Positions 1-8,642 of a DNA stretch of 56,407 nucleotides are shown here, in pieces. The notes under the pieces were generated by a model. That model saw nothing but the letters and a program-made list of their open reading frames with translations. It searched no databases and had not been told where the DNA came from. The position numbers and the translations under genes were made by a program. Every line of letters begins with the position of its first letter. Position 1 is the first letter of the stretch. Source of the DNA: Frankiaceae bacterium (GTDB lineage Bacteria > Actinomycetota > Actinomycetes > JAFAQI01); assembly GCA_030840525.1 (NCBI GenBank), contig JAVEEI010000012.1:1-56407 (forward strand), in the 5' to 3' direction.

Positions 1-89
1 GGGTCGCCGGGCCGGACGGGTACGGCGACGACCGACGCACCGGCCGGCAGCGTCAACGGCCCGGCGACCAGCCGCACGCTCGGATGCAC
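1..89 (-). CDS. N-terminus of an unidentified protein cut by the left edge
   Basis: Only about 29 codons are inside the window. A GTG start at 89 is preceded by a GAGGAG ribosome binding site, and the reading frame stays open to the edge with a typical actinobacterial third-position GC bias. The visible N-terminus alternates hydrophobic residues and glycine/proline (LVAGPLTLPAGASVVAVPV), as at the start of an alpha/beta cytosolic protein. A leucyl aminopeptidase (M17) would fit what is often found beside DUF3117 genes, but that is a guess from context and the fragment holds no diagnostic residue. Confidence 0.5.
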   Translation of the reverse strand, partial: MHPSVRLVAGPLTLPAGASVVAVPVRPGD

Positions 90-121
90 GGGCTCACTCC
101 TCACGCGAGCGGAGCAACGCG

Positions 122-153
122 CGGCCCCGGGGACGCGAGGTCCACCGGGGCCG
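122..153 (-). terminator. GC-rich stem-loop after the DUF3117 gene
   Basis: A perfect 9-bp inverted repeat (CGGCCCCGG at 122-130 and CCGGGGCCG at 145-153) encloses a 14-nt loop. It lies 19 nt beyond the stop codon of the DUF3117 gene and upstream of the start at 89. There is no T-tract, which is usual for actinobacterial terminator-like hairpins. Confidence 0.5.
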
Positions 154-171
154 GGTTGCGCGAATGGTGGG

Positions 172-339
172 TCAGCCGACGGCGCTCTTCAGCGCGTCGC
201 CGAGCGCGGTTGCCTCGTCGGGAGTGAGCTCGACGACGAGTCGGCCGCCACCTTCCAGCGGCACGCGCATGACGATGCCCCGGCCCTCCTTGGTCACTTC
301 CAGCGGGCCGTCACCGGTGCGCGGCTTCATCGCCGCCAT
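172..339 (-). CDS. DUF3117 family protein
   Basis: A 55-residue protein with the hallmark opening MAAMKPRTGDGPLEVTKEGR and a C-terminal helix (LTPDEATALGDALKSAVG). It matches the small DUF3117 family, which is almost universal in actinobacteria (Rv1211 in M. tuberculosis) and has no established function. The start at 339 is chosen over the upstream in-frame codon at 387 because AAAGGGG lies 6 nt before it and because family members begin here. Its position near tag, folP2 and dapE matches the mycobacterial order, although here a lipoprotein, a large secreted protein and a paaX pair lie between it and tag. Confidence 0.9.
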   Translation of the reverse strand: MAAMKPRTGDGPLEVTKEGRGIVMRVPLEGGGRLVVELTPDEATALGDALKSAVG

Positions 340-396
340 GCGAAACCCCTTTCCCGGCGGGCCCGGCGGCCCGCTTCGACTGTCCATTATGGCTGG

Positions 397-963
397 TCAG
401 AACAGGCGGGCGCAGGCGGTGCCCGCGCCGAGGCCCACCGCGAGGCCGGAGTCCAGCACCTTGGTCCGCACGGCGAGCAGCCGCTGCGCCGCGGCGAGGA
501 ACCCGGGCACGTCGCCCGCCTTCGCCGCGCTCGCCTCGGCCTGCGCGCCGTCGGCGTACTGCCCGACCGCCGCCCGGTAGACGCCCCACCCGTCGGCACC
601 GGCCGGCGGCGGGGGGAGGGCTCGGACCGCCCGCGCGGCCGCGCCCTGGAGGTACGCGCCGCGGTCGAGGTACGGCGCCGCCGCGCGGAGCTGCTTCGCG
701 GTGAGCCGGCGCGGGTCGGTCGGCCCGAGCGGGGCCGGGCCGCGCCGCTGGAGCTCGGCCAGGGCGCCGATGCAGATCTTGTCGGCCCGGGCGAGGTAGT
801 CGGCCGGGACCGGCCCGGTCGCGCTGATGCCGCCGGGCACGGTGATGCTCGGCGACGGGCTCGGCCCCACCGACCCCGGCACCGACGACGTACCGCTGCA
901 GCCCACCCCCGCCAGCACCGCCAGCGCCGCGAGCACCGCCGCGGCGACCGTCGCGCGCGGCAT
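397..963 (-). CDS. Secreted lipoprotein, unknown function
   Basis: A 188-residue protein with a short basic N-terminus, a hydrophobic stretch and a lipobox-like end (LAGVGC, Cys22), so it is probably lipidated and held on the outer face of the membrane. A Ser/Pro-rich linker (about 25-45) leads into an alpha-helical domain with ADKIC near residue 59 and a second cysteine four residues from the C-terminus; these two could form a disulfide. This layout is common among unnamed actinobacterial lipoproteins. Its ATG (961-963) directly abuts the stop codon of the large secreted protein (964-966), so the two are probably cotranscribed and translationally coupled. No function recognised. Confidence 0.75.
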   Translation of the reverse strand: MPRATVAAAVLAALAVLAGVGCSGTSSVPGSVGPSPSPSITVPGGISATGPVPADYLARADKICIGALAELQRRGPAPLGPTDPRRLTAKQLRAAAPYLDRGAYLQGAAARAVRALPPPPAGADGWGVYRAAVGQYADGAQAEASAAKAGDVPGFLAAAQRLLAVRTKVLDSGLAVGLGAGTACARLF

Positions 964-3900
964 CTAGTTCAGCGCGACGGCGCCGACGCCGCCGACCATC
1001 ACGACCTTGAGGTTGCGGGCGACCGCGCCCGCCGTCACCAGCACGGACCCGGCAGCCGGGTACGCGTCGGTGACCCCGTTGGTCGCCGCGGTGACCGCGG
1101 GCTGGCCGAGCGCGACCGCGTTGACGGCCGACAGCCGGCCGGCGACACCGCCGGTGAAGACGACCTGGGTCAGCCGCAGGCCGGGGTTGGCGCCGTTCGG
1201 GTTGCCCAGCAGCAGCGAGGTCCGGTAGCCGTCGGGCGCGGTCGCCCCGGCGACCGTGACGGCACGGTACGCGCGCCGCACCCACGGGCTGCCGACGCCG
1301 CGCCAGTCGGGCGTCGACGGGTCGAACGACAGCGAGTAGAGGTAGCCGTTCCTCGCCGCGGCCCACGCGGTGTTGACGAAGAACAGCCCGGTCAGCGCGG
1401 GCGTGCCGGTGAGCGCGGTCCCGGCCGGCCGGCCGTAGTTGCGCCACGGCTGGCTGACGCCGACGACGTTGCGGCTCGGGCCGACGACGATCGACGTGAC
1501 CCAGAGGTCGCCGGCCGTCGAGAGCGCCGCGATGCCGACCAGCGTCCGGCCGCCGTCGACGCCGTTGTCGAGTGCCGAGCTGCCGGCCACCGCGGGCGTG
1601 CCGGCGAACGCGACCGCGCGGCCGGCGCTCGTCGCGACCGGCAGGTTCGTCCAGCTGACCGAGTCGCTGCGGACGGCTATCCGTCCCGCCGTCGTCCGCG
1701 CGACGTAGAGCGGCGACAGCGTCCCGGACCAGTAGCCCGATCCGGGCCCGAAGGCATTGGCGTTCCACGTCGGCACCGCGCCGACCGCAGGTGCGGCGGC
1801 TAGTGCACCGCCGAGGTCGCTGATCCCGCCGACCGTGCCGCGGTTGACGATCAGGTGCCCGGTCGCGGACCGGCCGGCGTACACGTTCTGCGGCGCGGGT
1901 GTCGTGGTGACCGGCACACTGACACCGGTGAAGCCGTTGCCGGACAAGTTGGACGCGGCCTCGTTGAGCACCACGCCGTAGTGCACCGCGCCGATCACGT
2001 TGTCCTGGATCAGCGTGCCGCCGATCGGGTCGGCGGGCAGGCCGAGTACGACGATCCCCGCGGTGCCGCTGACCCCGGCCGCATGGTCGCCGGCCTTGCC
2101 GTCGATGCCGCCGAGCCCGGTCGACGTGATCTGGTTGGCCTCGATGACGTTGTCGTCCATGTACGCGAGCGCTTCGTGCGCATGCAGCGCGATCCCCGGC
2201 AGTGCGTCGTTCGACAGGACGTTGCCGCGCACGGTGTTCTGGTAGACGCCGTCGCCGGGTGCGCCGACGGCGAGCAGGATGCCGGCGCCCGCACCGGCCG
2301 CGCCGTTGCCGCTCGACGTGTTGTTCGAGATGACGTTGTTGAAGATGCCGCGGGCGAACCCGCCGAAGAGCGTCGACTGGTCGCGACCGGTAACCGTGAT
2401 GCCGCTGTCGAGCGAGTTGTCGACGACGGTGTTGTGCGTGATCGTGTTGCCCTCGGTCGGCACGCTGACCTGCGCGAAGTTGGCCAGCCCGTCGTCGACG
2501 AGGATGCCGCCGCTGTTGTGCTGCACCGTGTTGTCGACCACGACCGACCTGGTGACGCCGTCGAGGTGCAGCCCTTCGCCGCAGTCGCCGGGGACGCTGG
2601 CAGTGGCCGTGCACTCGCCGAGGTCGTCGGCGATCGCGGTCGTGAACGACCCCTTGTCGTTGCTCTCGACCACGTTGTCGGCGATCCGCAGCGCGTCCGA
2701 GTTGAACGCGAGCAGACCCTCCGCGTCGGCGTTGCGGATCGTGAACCCGCTGACGACGGCGTCGGGGTTGATGACCGGGCCCGAGCTGCTGCCGCTGGTC
2801 GCGTTGTCGAAGTTGTCGCCGAGGTCGACGACGAGCCCGTTGTTGTGGCCGGCCGCGTCGATCACGACCGGGTCGCCACCGCTCGAGTCGGCGACGAGCT
2901 GCAACGGCTTCGTGACCGCGAGGCCGGAGTAGAAGAAGCCGTACGACCCGTGCGCGGGCCCGGCGACCCGGGAGATGTCGGCGCCCTCGTGGTAGGTGCC
3001 CGGGCTGACCAGCACCTCGTCGCCGGCGGCCGCCTGCGCGATCGCGTGCGTCACCGTCGCGCACGGCGACGCCGACACCGTGCACGCACTGGCGTCGCTC
3101 CCGGTCGCGCCGACGACGTAGCGAACCGTGTGCAGCGTCAGCGCTGGCGACGACGGGCTCGACGCCGGACCAAGCGCGCTCCCGCCGGCGTACGTCGTGG
3201 TGGGCACCAGCCGGAACTTCCACGCGCCGCTGCCGACATCGGCGAGCGAGGCGCCGCCGCCGTCCGGTGTGCTCACGCAGGTGACGCAGCGCGTCCCGTG
3301 CGAGTCGAACGCGAGCGCGGTGTAGCTGACGCTGACGCTGCCGGGCAGGTTGGGGATCGTGCCGGTCACGACCACGTCGCCGTTGCCGGGGTTGGTGACG
3401 GTCTGCACGACCGGCGCCTCCGGGACGAACGCGGTCGCGGCGTTCGACGGCGGCGACGTCGCCGCGTTGGCGAGCACCGCGACGACCTCGTACGAGACGA
3501 AGCCGGTGCCGGCCGCGAGGGTCTGCGTCGGCAGCGAGGTCGCGGTGACGTTGTCCTGGTAGAGCGTGAACGCGGTGCTCGGCGCGGTCTCGTCACCGAC
3601 CGCGCGGTAGACCGTGTAGTGGTCGACCGTCGAGCCGCTCGTCTCGGCCGGGACCGACCAGCTCAGTACGGTGCGGCCGTTCCCGTCGAGCGCGAGCGTC
3701 TGGTCCTGCGGCGCCCCGGCGGCCGCAACCGGCGCCGAGATGACCGTGGCGATGTCGGCGGTAGCCGTGTTGCTGTCCGGGCCGTCGCCCTGGCTGTTGA
3801 CCGCCTCGACCTTGTACGCGTAGTGCGCCGCGCCGAGGCTGCTGTCGGTGTAGCCGGTGGTCAGCAAGTCGTTGGCAACCTTGACGAAACTGCCGCCGTT

Positions 3901-5112
3901 GACAGACCGGAAGACGTCGTACCCGACCCCGGTGTCGCCGCCGAAGTCGGCCGGCGCGGACCAGCTCAGCGTGACCGAGCCGCCGCCGGTCGGCACCGCT
4001 TGGCCGCTGACCGTCGAGCCCACCGCGAGGGTCAGCGGTGCGCTCGGCAGCGTCTTCGCGGCCGTGACCTGATCGCTCGCCGTACCCGGCGACTCCAGGC
4101 TGTTCGCGGAGTCGGTGACGGTGTAGTAGTACGCCGCGCCGCCGCTCGCGGTGCTGTCGAGGTACGACGGGTGCGCGGGGTCGGCGAGGTCGCTCACCTT
4201 GACCGTGCCGATCGCGGTGCCGCGCGACGACGGGTCGGTCGAGCGGTAGACGGTGTACGACGCGACCGTGGTCGAGTTGGGGTCGTCGGCCGGCGGCGAC
4301 CAGCCGACGGTGACGGTCGCGTGCCCGGCCGCGGCGCCAGCCGCGCCCGCGACGGCGCTCACCGGCCCGGGGGCGAGCAGCGGCTGGTGCACCGACCACG
4401 ACTTGACCACCTGCGCGAGCCGGGCGCTGCCGGTGCCGCCGGTGAAGCCGAGATACGTCGGGCCGGCCCACGTCGACAGGTCGGTGATGACCCGCTGCGC
4501 CGTCGGCGTCGCCGGCTTCGGCGCGTTGTCGGCCGCGGTGAACAGCGTCAGTGTGTGAGTCGCGGCGGCGTAGTCGACCCAGGCCTGCTCGAACGTGCCG
4601 TCGTGCGGGTCGACGTACGACGTACCGGCATCGGAGAGCGCGCCATTGGTGCCGTCGAGGATTTCGTTGCCGTCGGCCGCGTCGAACGCGTACGCCTCGG
4701 ACGGCGTCACCGCGCCGCTCGCGTCGCAGCCGCCGGCGGCGTACCCGAGGCCGGTGCCGCAGGAGCCGAGCGCCGACGTACCGGCGTTCTGGATCGTGAA
4801 GGTGAACCCGTTGCCGACGGGGGCGGCGCCGGCGATGGTCTGGTAGCGGAAGTGGCTGGCGAAGTCGCGTGCGGTGTCGACCGGCGACGTCAGCCAGAAG
4901 CCGCCGGCCTTGTTGTCGTTGGTGTTGTTGGTGAGTTGCAAAGCGCTGCCGGCCGCGACAGACGTCGCGCCGACCATCGACAGTGCGCTGACGTTGCCGA
5001 AGCTGGCGAAGTCGACGTTGACCGGCGCGGCCGGTGCCGCGACCGCCGTGGCGGCGACGGCCAGCGACGACGCAGCGATGGCGACGAGGCCGATTCCGGC
5101 AAGCAGGCGCAT
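964..5112 (-). CDS. Giant secreted lectin-like / Fn3 / beta-helix protein
   Basis: About 1382 residues. The start at 5112 puts a clean signal peptide first (MRLLAGIGLVAIAASSLAVA, then AATAVAAPAAP); a GTG at 5157 would add 15 residues before it. Domains in order: an L-type (legume) lectin-like sandwich at about 30-240, with FGNVSAL at the start and a repeated N-N-T-N-D-N patch; three or four fibronectin type III repeats at about 250-660 (recurring W-S-x-P-A and Y-x-V-Y-R); a right-handed parallel beta-helix at about 660-1065 with many N-x-I/V rungs; and a C-terminal beta-rich region of about 300 residues resembling a propeller. No membrane anchor or sorting signal is seen. It is probably an extracellular carbohydrate-binding or lyase-like protein. 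Catalytic residues cannot be named, and it is cotranscribed with the following lipoprotein gene. Confidence 0.8.
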   Translation of the reverse strand: MRLLAGIGLVAIAASSLAVAATAVAAPAAPVNVDFASFGNVSALSMVGATSVAAGSALQLTNNTNDNKAGGFWLTSPVDTARDFASHFRYQTIAGAAPVGNGFTFTIQNAGTSALGSCGTGLGYAAGGCDASGAVTPSEAYAFDAADGNEILDGTNGALSDAGTSYVDPHDGTFEQAWVDYAAATHTLTLFTAADNAPKPATPTAQRVITDLSTWAGPTYLGFTGGTGSARLAQVVKSWSVHQPLLAPGPVSAVAGAAGAAAGHATVTVGWSPPADDPNSTTVASYTVYRSTDPSSRGTAIGTVKVSDLADPAHPSYLDSTASGGAAYYYTVTDSANSLESPGTASDQVTAAKTLPSAPLTLAVGSTVSGQAVPTGGGSVTLSWSAPADFGGDTGVGYDVFRSVNGGSFVKVANDLLTTGYTDSSLGAAHYAYKVEAVNSQGDGPDSNTATADIATVISAPVAAAGAPQDQTLALDGNGRTVLSWSVPAETSGSTVDHYTVYRAVGDETAPSTAFTLYQDNVTATSLPTQTLAAGTGFVSYEVVAVLANAATSPPSNAATAFVPEAPVVQTVTNPGNGDVVVTGTIPNLPGSVSVSYTALAFDSHGTRCVTCVSTPDGGGASLADVGSGAWKFRLVPTTTYAGGSALGPASSPSSPALTLHTVRYVVGATGSDASACTVSASPCATVTHAIAQAAAGDEVLVSPGTYHEGADISRVAGPAHGSYGFFYSGLAVTKPLQLVADSSGGDPVVIDAAGHNNGLVVDLGDNFDNATSGSSSGPVINPDAVVSGFTIRNADAEGLLAFNSDALRIADNVVESNDKGSFTTAIADDLGECTATASVPGDCGEGLHLDGVTRSVVVDNTVQHNSGGILVDDGLANFAQVSVPTEGNTITHNTVVDNSLDSGITVTGRDQSTLFGGFARGIFNNVISNNTSSGNGAAGAGAGILLAVGAPGDGVYQNTVRGNVLSNDALPGIALHAHEALAYMDDNVIEANQITSTGLGGIDGKAGDHAAGVSGTAGIVVLGLPADPIGGTLIQDNVIGAVHYGVVLNEAASNLSGNGFTGVSVPVTTTPAPQNVYAGRSATGHLIVNRGTVGGISDLGGALAAAPAVGAVPTWNANAFGPGSGYWSGTLSPLYVARTTAGRIAVRSDSVSWTNLPVATSAGRAVAFAGTPAVAGSSALDNGVDGGRTLVGIAALSTAGDLWVTSIVVGPSRNVVGVSQPWRNYGRPAGTALTGTPALTGLFFVNTAWAAARNGYLYSLSFDPSTPDWRGVGSPWVRRAYRAVTVAGATAPDGYRTSLLLGNPNGANPGLRLTQVVFTGGVAGRLSAVNAVALGQPAVTAATNGVTDAYPAAGSVLVTAGAVARNLKVVMVGGVGAVALN

Positions 5113-5193
5113 AACTATCGAACAAACCACACCGGTGGGCAATTGTCCGGGCTTCACCCAACCTCACAGCGGCCCCGCGCGACGGCGGCTCGA

Positions 5194-5199
5194 TAGCCT
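5194..5199 (+). promoter_or_regulatory. -10 element TAGCCT for the paaX-type gene (leaderless)
   Basis: TAGCCT fits the actinobacterial TANNNT -10 consensus and ends 7 nt before the GTG at 5207. Transcription would then start at or next to the start codon. This decides the gene start, since no ribosome binding site is visible. Confidence 0.65.
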
Positions 5200-5206
5200 G
5201 CGTCGC

Positions 5207-6001
5207 GTGCAAGCGCGCTCGGCCCTGTTCGACCTGTACGGCGACCACCTCCGCAGTCGCGGCGGCGCCGTACCGGTGGCCGCGCTGGTCCGGCTGCTCG
5301 GCCGGCTCGACATCGCCGCGCCCGCGGTGCGCACGGCCGTGTCGCGGATGGTCCGGCAGGGCTGGCTGGTGCCCGAGCACACCGAGCTCGGGCCCGGGTA
5401 CGCGCTGACCGAGCGGGCCCGCGAGCGGCTCGACGAGGCGGCCGCGCGCATCTACCGGCACCAGCCGCTGCCCGACTGGGACGGCCGGTGGTCGCTCGCG
5501 CTGCTCGCCCACTCGCCCGACCGGGTCCGGCGCGAGCGGGTGCAGCGCGGGCTGGAGTACCTCGGCTACCGGCAGGTGCGAGCCGACAACTGGATCGCGC
5601 CGCGGCCCTCCCCCGAGCTGGCCCGGATCGCCGCGTCCGAAGGTCTCGCGGTCACCCACTTCCGGGCCGAGTACGACGGCGACGACGCGGCGCTGGTCGC
5701 CCGGCTGTGGCAGCCGGCCGAGCTCGGCGCGGCGTACCGCCGCTGGCTCACCGAAGCGCGCGAGATCGTCGCGTCCGAGCCGGCCGACGCGGGCGACGAC
5801 GGCGCATTCGCGGCCCGGAGCCGGCTGCTGCACGAGTGGCGCAAGTTCCTGTTCGCCGACCCCGGGCTGCCGCGCCGGCTGCTGCCGGCCGACTGGCCGG
5901 GCGACGACGCGGCGGCGTACTTCGACGAGCAGACGGCCCGGCTCGCGCCCGGCGCGACGAGGTTCGTCGACGCCTGCCTCTCCCGGAGGGAAGAACCATG
6001 A
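5207..6001 (+). CDS. PaaX-family transcriptional regulator
   Basis: 264 residues, near the usual 265-300 of the family. The N-terminal winged helix (about 1-70) has VRTAVSRMVRQGWL as its recognition region. A central PaaX domain with the family-typical WDGRWSLALL follows, then a C-terminal domain with the LLHEWRKFLFADPGLPRRLLP signature. PaaX proteins repress phenylacetyl-CoA catabolism genes and are relieved by the CoA thioester; this one overlaps an enoyl-CoA hydratase gene by ATGA. It therefore probably controls its own operon in response to some acyl- or aryl-CoA. No other paa genes lie nearby, so the effector may not be phenylacetyl-CoA. Confidence 0.9.
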   Translation: MQARSALFDLYGDHLRSRGGAVPVAALVRLLGRLDIAAPAVRTAVSRMVRQGWLVPEHTELGPGYALTERARERLDEAAARIYRHQPLPDWDGRWSLALLAHSPDRVRRERVQRGLEYLGYRQVRADNWIAPRPSPELARIAASEGLAVTHFRAEYDGDDAALVARLWQPAELGAAYRRWLTEAREIVASEPADAGDDGAFAARSRLLHEWRKFLFADPGLPRRLLPADWPGDDAAAYFDEQTARLAPGATRFVDACLSRREEP

Positions 6002-6783
6002 GCGACACGATCCGGTACGACGTCTCCGCGGGCGGCGTGGCGACGATCACGCTGGCCCGGCCGGAGGCGCTGAACGCACTCACGGTCGAGATGAAGCTCG
6101 CGCTGCTCGACGCCCTCGGCCGGGCGGCCGACGACGACGTCCGCGCGGTGGTGCTGACCGGCGAGGGGCGGGCGTTCTGCGTCGGCCAGGACCTGCGCGA
6201 GCATGCCGACGCGCTGGACTCGGGTCGCACCGACCTCGACACGGTGCGCGAGCACTACAACCCGATCACGCGCGCGCTGACCGGGCTGGCCAAGCCGGTG
6301 ATCGCGGCGGTCAACGGGACCGCCGCCGGCGCAGGCGCCTCGCTCGCGTTCGGCTGCGACCTGCGGCTCGCCGCCGACAACGCGAGCTTCCTGATGGCGT
6401 TCGCGCGGGTCGGGCTCGGCCCGGACACCGGCGCCTCGTGGACGCTGCCGCGGCTGATCGGTCAGGGCCGGGCCGCGGCGATGCTGATGCTCGCCGAGCC
6501 GGTGGCCGCGGCGCAGGCACTGGAGATGGGCCTCGTCAACGCGGTCATCCCCGGCGCCGACCTCCCCGCCGCCGCCGCCGAGCTCGCCGCCCGGCTCGCC
6601 GCCGGGCCGACGCAGGCCTACGCCGCGATCAAGCGCACCCTCGCGGTCGCCGCGACCGGCGACCTCGACGCCGCACTCGAAGCCGAAGCGGCGGCGCAAG
6701 CCTTGCTCGGCCGTACCGCGGACCACCAGAACGCGACGAAAGCGTTCCTCGCGAAGCAACCGGTCACGTTCGAAGGGCGCTAG
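5998..6783 (+). CDS. Enoyl-CoA hydratase/isomerase (PaaG/PaaB-like)
   Basis: 261 residues, a full-length crotonase. The oxyanion-hole segments are present (GRAFCVGQDL near 58-66 and NGTAAGAGASLAFGCDLRLA near 106-125), as is GPDTGASWTLPRLIG (about 141-155). The aspartate there (D143) sits where PaaG-type isomerases have their catalytic acid, rather than the paired glutamates of classic hydratases. It would hydrate or isomerise a CoA-linked enoyl or epoxide intermediate in the cytosol. The ATG overlaps the regulator's stop (ATGA) and has GGAGGG 6 nt upstream, so the two are coupled. The exact substrate cannot be told from sequence. Confidence 0.88.
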   Translation: MSDTIRYDVSAGGVATITLARPEALNALTVEMKLALLDALGRAADDDVRAVVLTGEGRAFCVGQDLREHADALDSGRTDLDTVREHYNPITRALTGLAKPVIAAVNGTAAGAGASLAFGCDLRLAADNASFLMAFARVGLGPDTGASWTLPRLIGQGRAAAMLMLAEPVAAAQALEMGLVNAVIPGADLPAAAAELAARLAAGPTQAYAAIKRTLAVAATGDLDAALEAEAAAQALLGRTADHQNATKAFLAKQPVTFEGR

Positions 6784-6852
6784 CGCGTCCACGGCCGCGG
6801 GCACGTTGGGCACGCCGAGCGCCGAGCAGCACGCCGCGGCGGGCGGCGGCCG

Positions 6853-7419
6853 TCAGCGCGCGGAGCAGTCGGCGAGGTGGTCGTTGACCAGGCCGGTCGC
6901 CTGGAACAGCGCGTAGAGCGTCGTCGGCCCGACGAACCGGAAGCCGCGCTTGCGCAGGTCCTTCGCCAGCGCCTGCGACTCCGGCGACTCGGCCGGCACC
7001 TCGCCGAGCGTCCGCGGCGCCTTGCGCCGACCGCGCGGCGCGGCCTTCGTCACGTGCCGCAGCAGCCCGCCGTCGAGCGCCAGCGCGGCCTGCGCGTTGC
7101 CGATCGACGCCTCGATCTTCGCCCGGTTGCGGACGATGCCCGCGTCGCCGAGCAACCGTTCGACATCGGCGACGCCGTACCCCGCGACCGCCTCCAGGTC
7201 GAAGTCGGCGAACGCCTTCCGGAACCCGTCGCGCTTGCGCAGGATGATGAGCCACGACAGCCCGGACTGGAACGCCTCCAACGTCAGCCGCTCGAACATC
7301 GCCTGGTCGGTCGTGAGCCGGCGGCCCCACTCGGTGTCGTGGTAGTCGATGTACTCCGGCGCGGACAGCGCCCACGGGCAGCGCAACCGCCCGTCCGGCC
7401 CGGCGACGGCGCCGCTCAC
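6853..7419 (-). CDS. tag: DNA-3-methyladenine glycosylase I
   Basis: 188 residues. It removes 3-methyladenine from alkylated DNA (base excision repair). The zinc-snap ligands of E. coli Tag are all present: Cys14 (RCPWAL), His27 (YHDTEWG) and the C-terminal pair in DHLADC. The catalytic-pocket glutamate lies in LTLEAFQSGLSW. The GTG start at 7419 overlaps the TGA of the upstream DivIVA-like gene (GTGA), so the pair is coupled. The tag/DivIVA-like/folP2 neighbourhood matches Rv1210-Rv1207 of M. tuberculosis. Confidence 0.95.
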   Translation of the reverse strand: MSGAVAGPDGRLRCPWALSAPEYIDYHDTEWGRRLTTDQAMFERLTLEAFQSGLSWLIILRKRDGFRKAFADFDLEAVAGYGVADVERLLGDAGIVRNRAKIEASIGNAQAALALDGGLLRHVTKAAPRGRRKAPRTLGEVPAESPESQALAKDLRKRGFRFVGPTTLYALFQATGLVNDHLADCSAR

Positions 7420-7709
7420 TCGGCCGCCTCGCCGGTCTCCGCGGACGACGCAACCGCGTGCTGCTCGCGCGCCCAGAGCGCCGCGTGCACCGCGGCCATC
7501 GTCGCGTCGACGTCCTCCATCCGGTAGCCGTACGCCGCCGTCCGGAACCGCACCGACGCGAGGTCGGTGCTGGTCAGCAACCGGTCGCCCGGCAGCAGCG
7601 GGTCGTTGGTGTCCGGTGGCGCGGCCGGCAGCCCGTCGCCGAACGCGGCCAGCGCGACGGCGACCACGAGGACGACGATCACGCCCAGCACGACCTCGAC
7701 GACGAACAC
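7416..7709 (-). CDS. DivIVA-domain membrane protein (Rv1209-like)
   Basis: 97 residues. One N-terminal transmembrane helix (about 2-22, rich in V/L) is followed by a proline-rich linker (GLPAAPPDTNDPLLPG) and a DivIVA-type segment (LLTSTDLASVRFRTAAYGYRMEDVDATMAAVHAAL). DivIVA motifs sense membrane curvature or recruit polar-growth machinery; here the domain is tethered by its own helix. The GTG at 7709 has GGAGG 8 nt upstream, and the gene overlaps tag by 4 nt. Function unknown in any species I know of. Confidence 0.85.
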   Translation of the reverse strand: MFVVEVVLGVIVVLVVAVALAAFGDGLPAAPPDTNDPLLPGDRLLTSTDLASVRFRTAAYGYRMEDVDATMAAVHAALWAREQHAVASSAETGEAAE

Positions 7710-7755
7710 CGCGCACCTCCGTGGGGCCCCATCTCTCGTGCGGCATCGTGTCACG

Positions 7756-8619
7756 GTGACCTTGCACCTGCGACGCCGTACCTTCGGCCCCGACGACCTG
7801 CTCGTCATGGCGATCCTCAACCGCACGCCCGACTCGTTCTACGACCGCGGCGCGACGTACGACGACGAGCCCGCGCTGGCCGCCGTCGACCGGGCCGTCG
7901 CAGCCGGCGCGGACCTCGTCGACATCGGCGGGGTGAAGGCCGGGCCGGGCGACGAGGTCGGCGCGGCGGAAGAGGTACGCCGGGTCGCGCCGTTCGTCGC
8001 CGCCGTACGCGACCGGCACCCGTCGCTCGTGATCAGCGTCGACACGTGGCGCAGCGAGGTCGCCGACGCATGCCTCGCCGCCGGTGCCGATGTCGTCAAC
8101 GACGCGTGGGGCGGCGTCGACCCCGACCTCGCCGCCGTCGCGGCGGCGCACGGCGCGGCCATCGTGTGCACCCATGCCGGCGGCGCGACACCGCGCACCC
8201 GGCCGCATCGAGTCGGGTACGACGACGTCGTGGCGGACGTGGTCGCGACGACCACCGCACTCGCCGAGCGCGCGGTGTCGCTCGGCGTATCGGCGCAGTC
8301 GGTCCTCATCGACCCGGGCCACGACTTCGGCAAGAACACGTACCACTCGCTGGACGTGACCCGCCGCCTCGGCGACCTCGTCGCGACCGGGTGGCCGGTG
8401 CTGGTTTCGTTGAGCAACAAGGACTTCGTCGGCGAGACGCTCGACCGGCCGGTGCCGGAGCGGCTGGTCGGCACGCTCGCGACGACCGCGGTCAGCGCGT
8501 GGCTCGGCGCGCGGGTGTTCCGCGCGCACAACGTCGCCGAGACGCGGCAGGTGCTCGACATGGTCGCGAGCATCCGCGGTACCCGCCCGCCCGCAGCGGC
8601 CCGCCGCGGCCTCGCCTAA
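7756..8619 (+). CDS. folP2: Dihydropteroate synthase paralogue FolP2-like
   Basis: 287 residues with the DHPS fold: MAILNRTPDSFYDRG (about 18-32, pterin/pyrophosphate site), SVDTWR, VNDAWGG and the C-terminal FRAHNV motif. The middle carries THAGGATPRTRPHRVGYDDVV where classical DHPS has the MHMRG-type loop, which marks the FolP2 branch found beside tag and LOG genes (Rv1207). Mycobacterial FolP2 has been reported not to act as a true dihydropteroate synthase, so the role here is open. The GTG at 7756 gives an N-terminus typical of the branch; CATCGT ends 6 nt upstream, a weak leaderless -10. Confidence 0.88.
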   Translation: MTLHLRRRTFGPDDLLVMAILNRTPDSFYDRGATYDDEPALAAVDRAVAAGADLVDIGGVKAGPGDEVGAAEEVRRVAPFVAAVRDRHPSLVISVDTWRSEVADACLAAGADVVNDAWGGVDPDLAAVAAAHGAAIVCTHAGGATPRTRPHRVGYDDVVADVVATTTALAERAVSLGVSAQSVLIDPGHDFGKNTYHSLDVTRRLGDLVATGWPVLVSLSNKDFVGETLDRPVPERLVGTLATTAVSAWLGARVFRAHNVAETRQVLDMVASIRGTRPPAAARRGLA

Positions 8620-8642
8620 CCAGCCCCCCGGGCACCACCCCC

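Noticed and set aside
1855..5196. 1113-codon open frame on the plus strand opposite the large secreted protein
   Set aside because: Arg/Val/Asp-rich translation without domains. It mirrors the GC-biased third positions of the real minus-strand gene, which has a signal peptide and recognisable folds.
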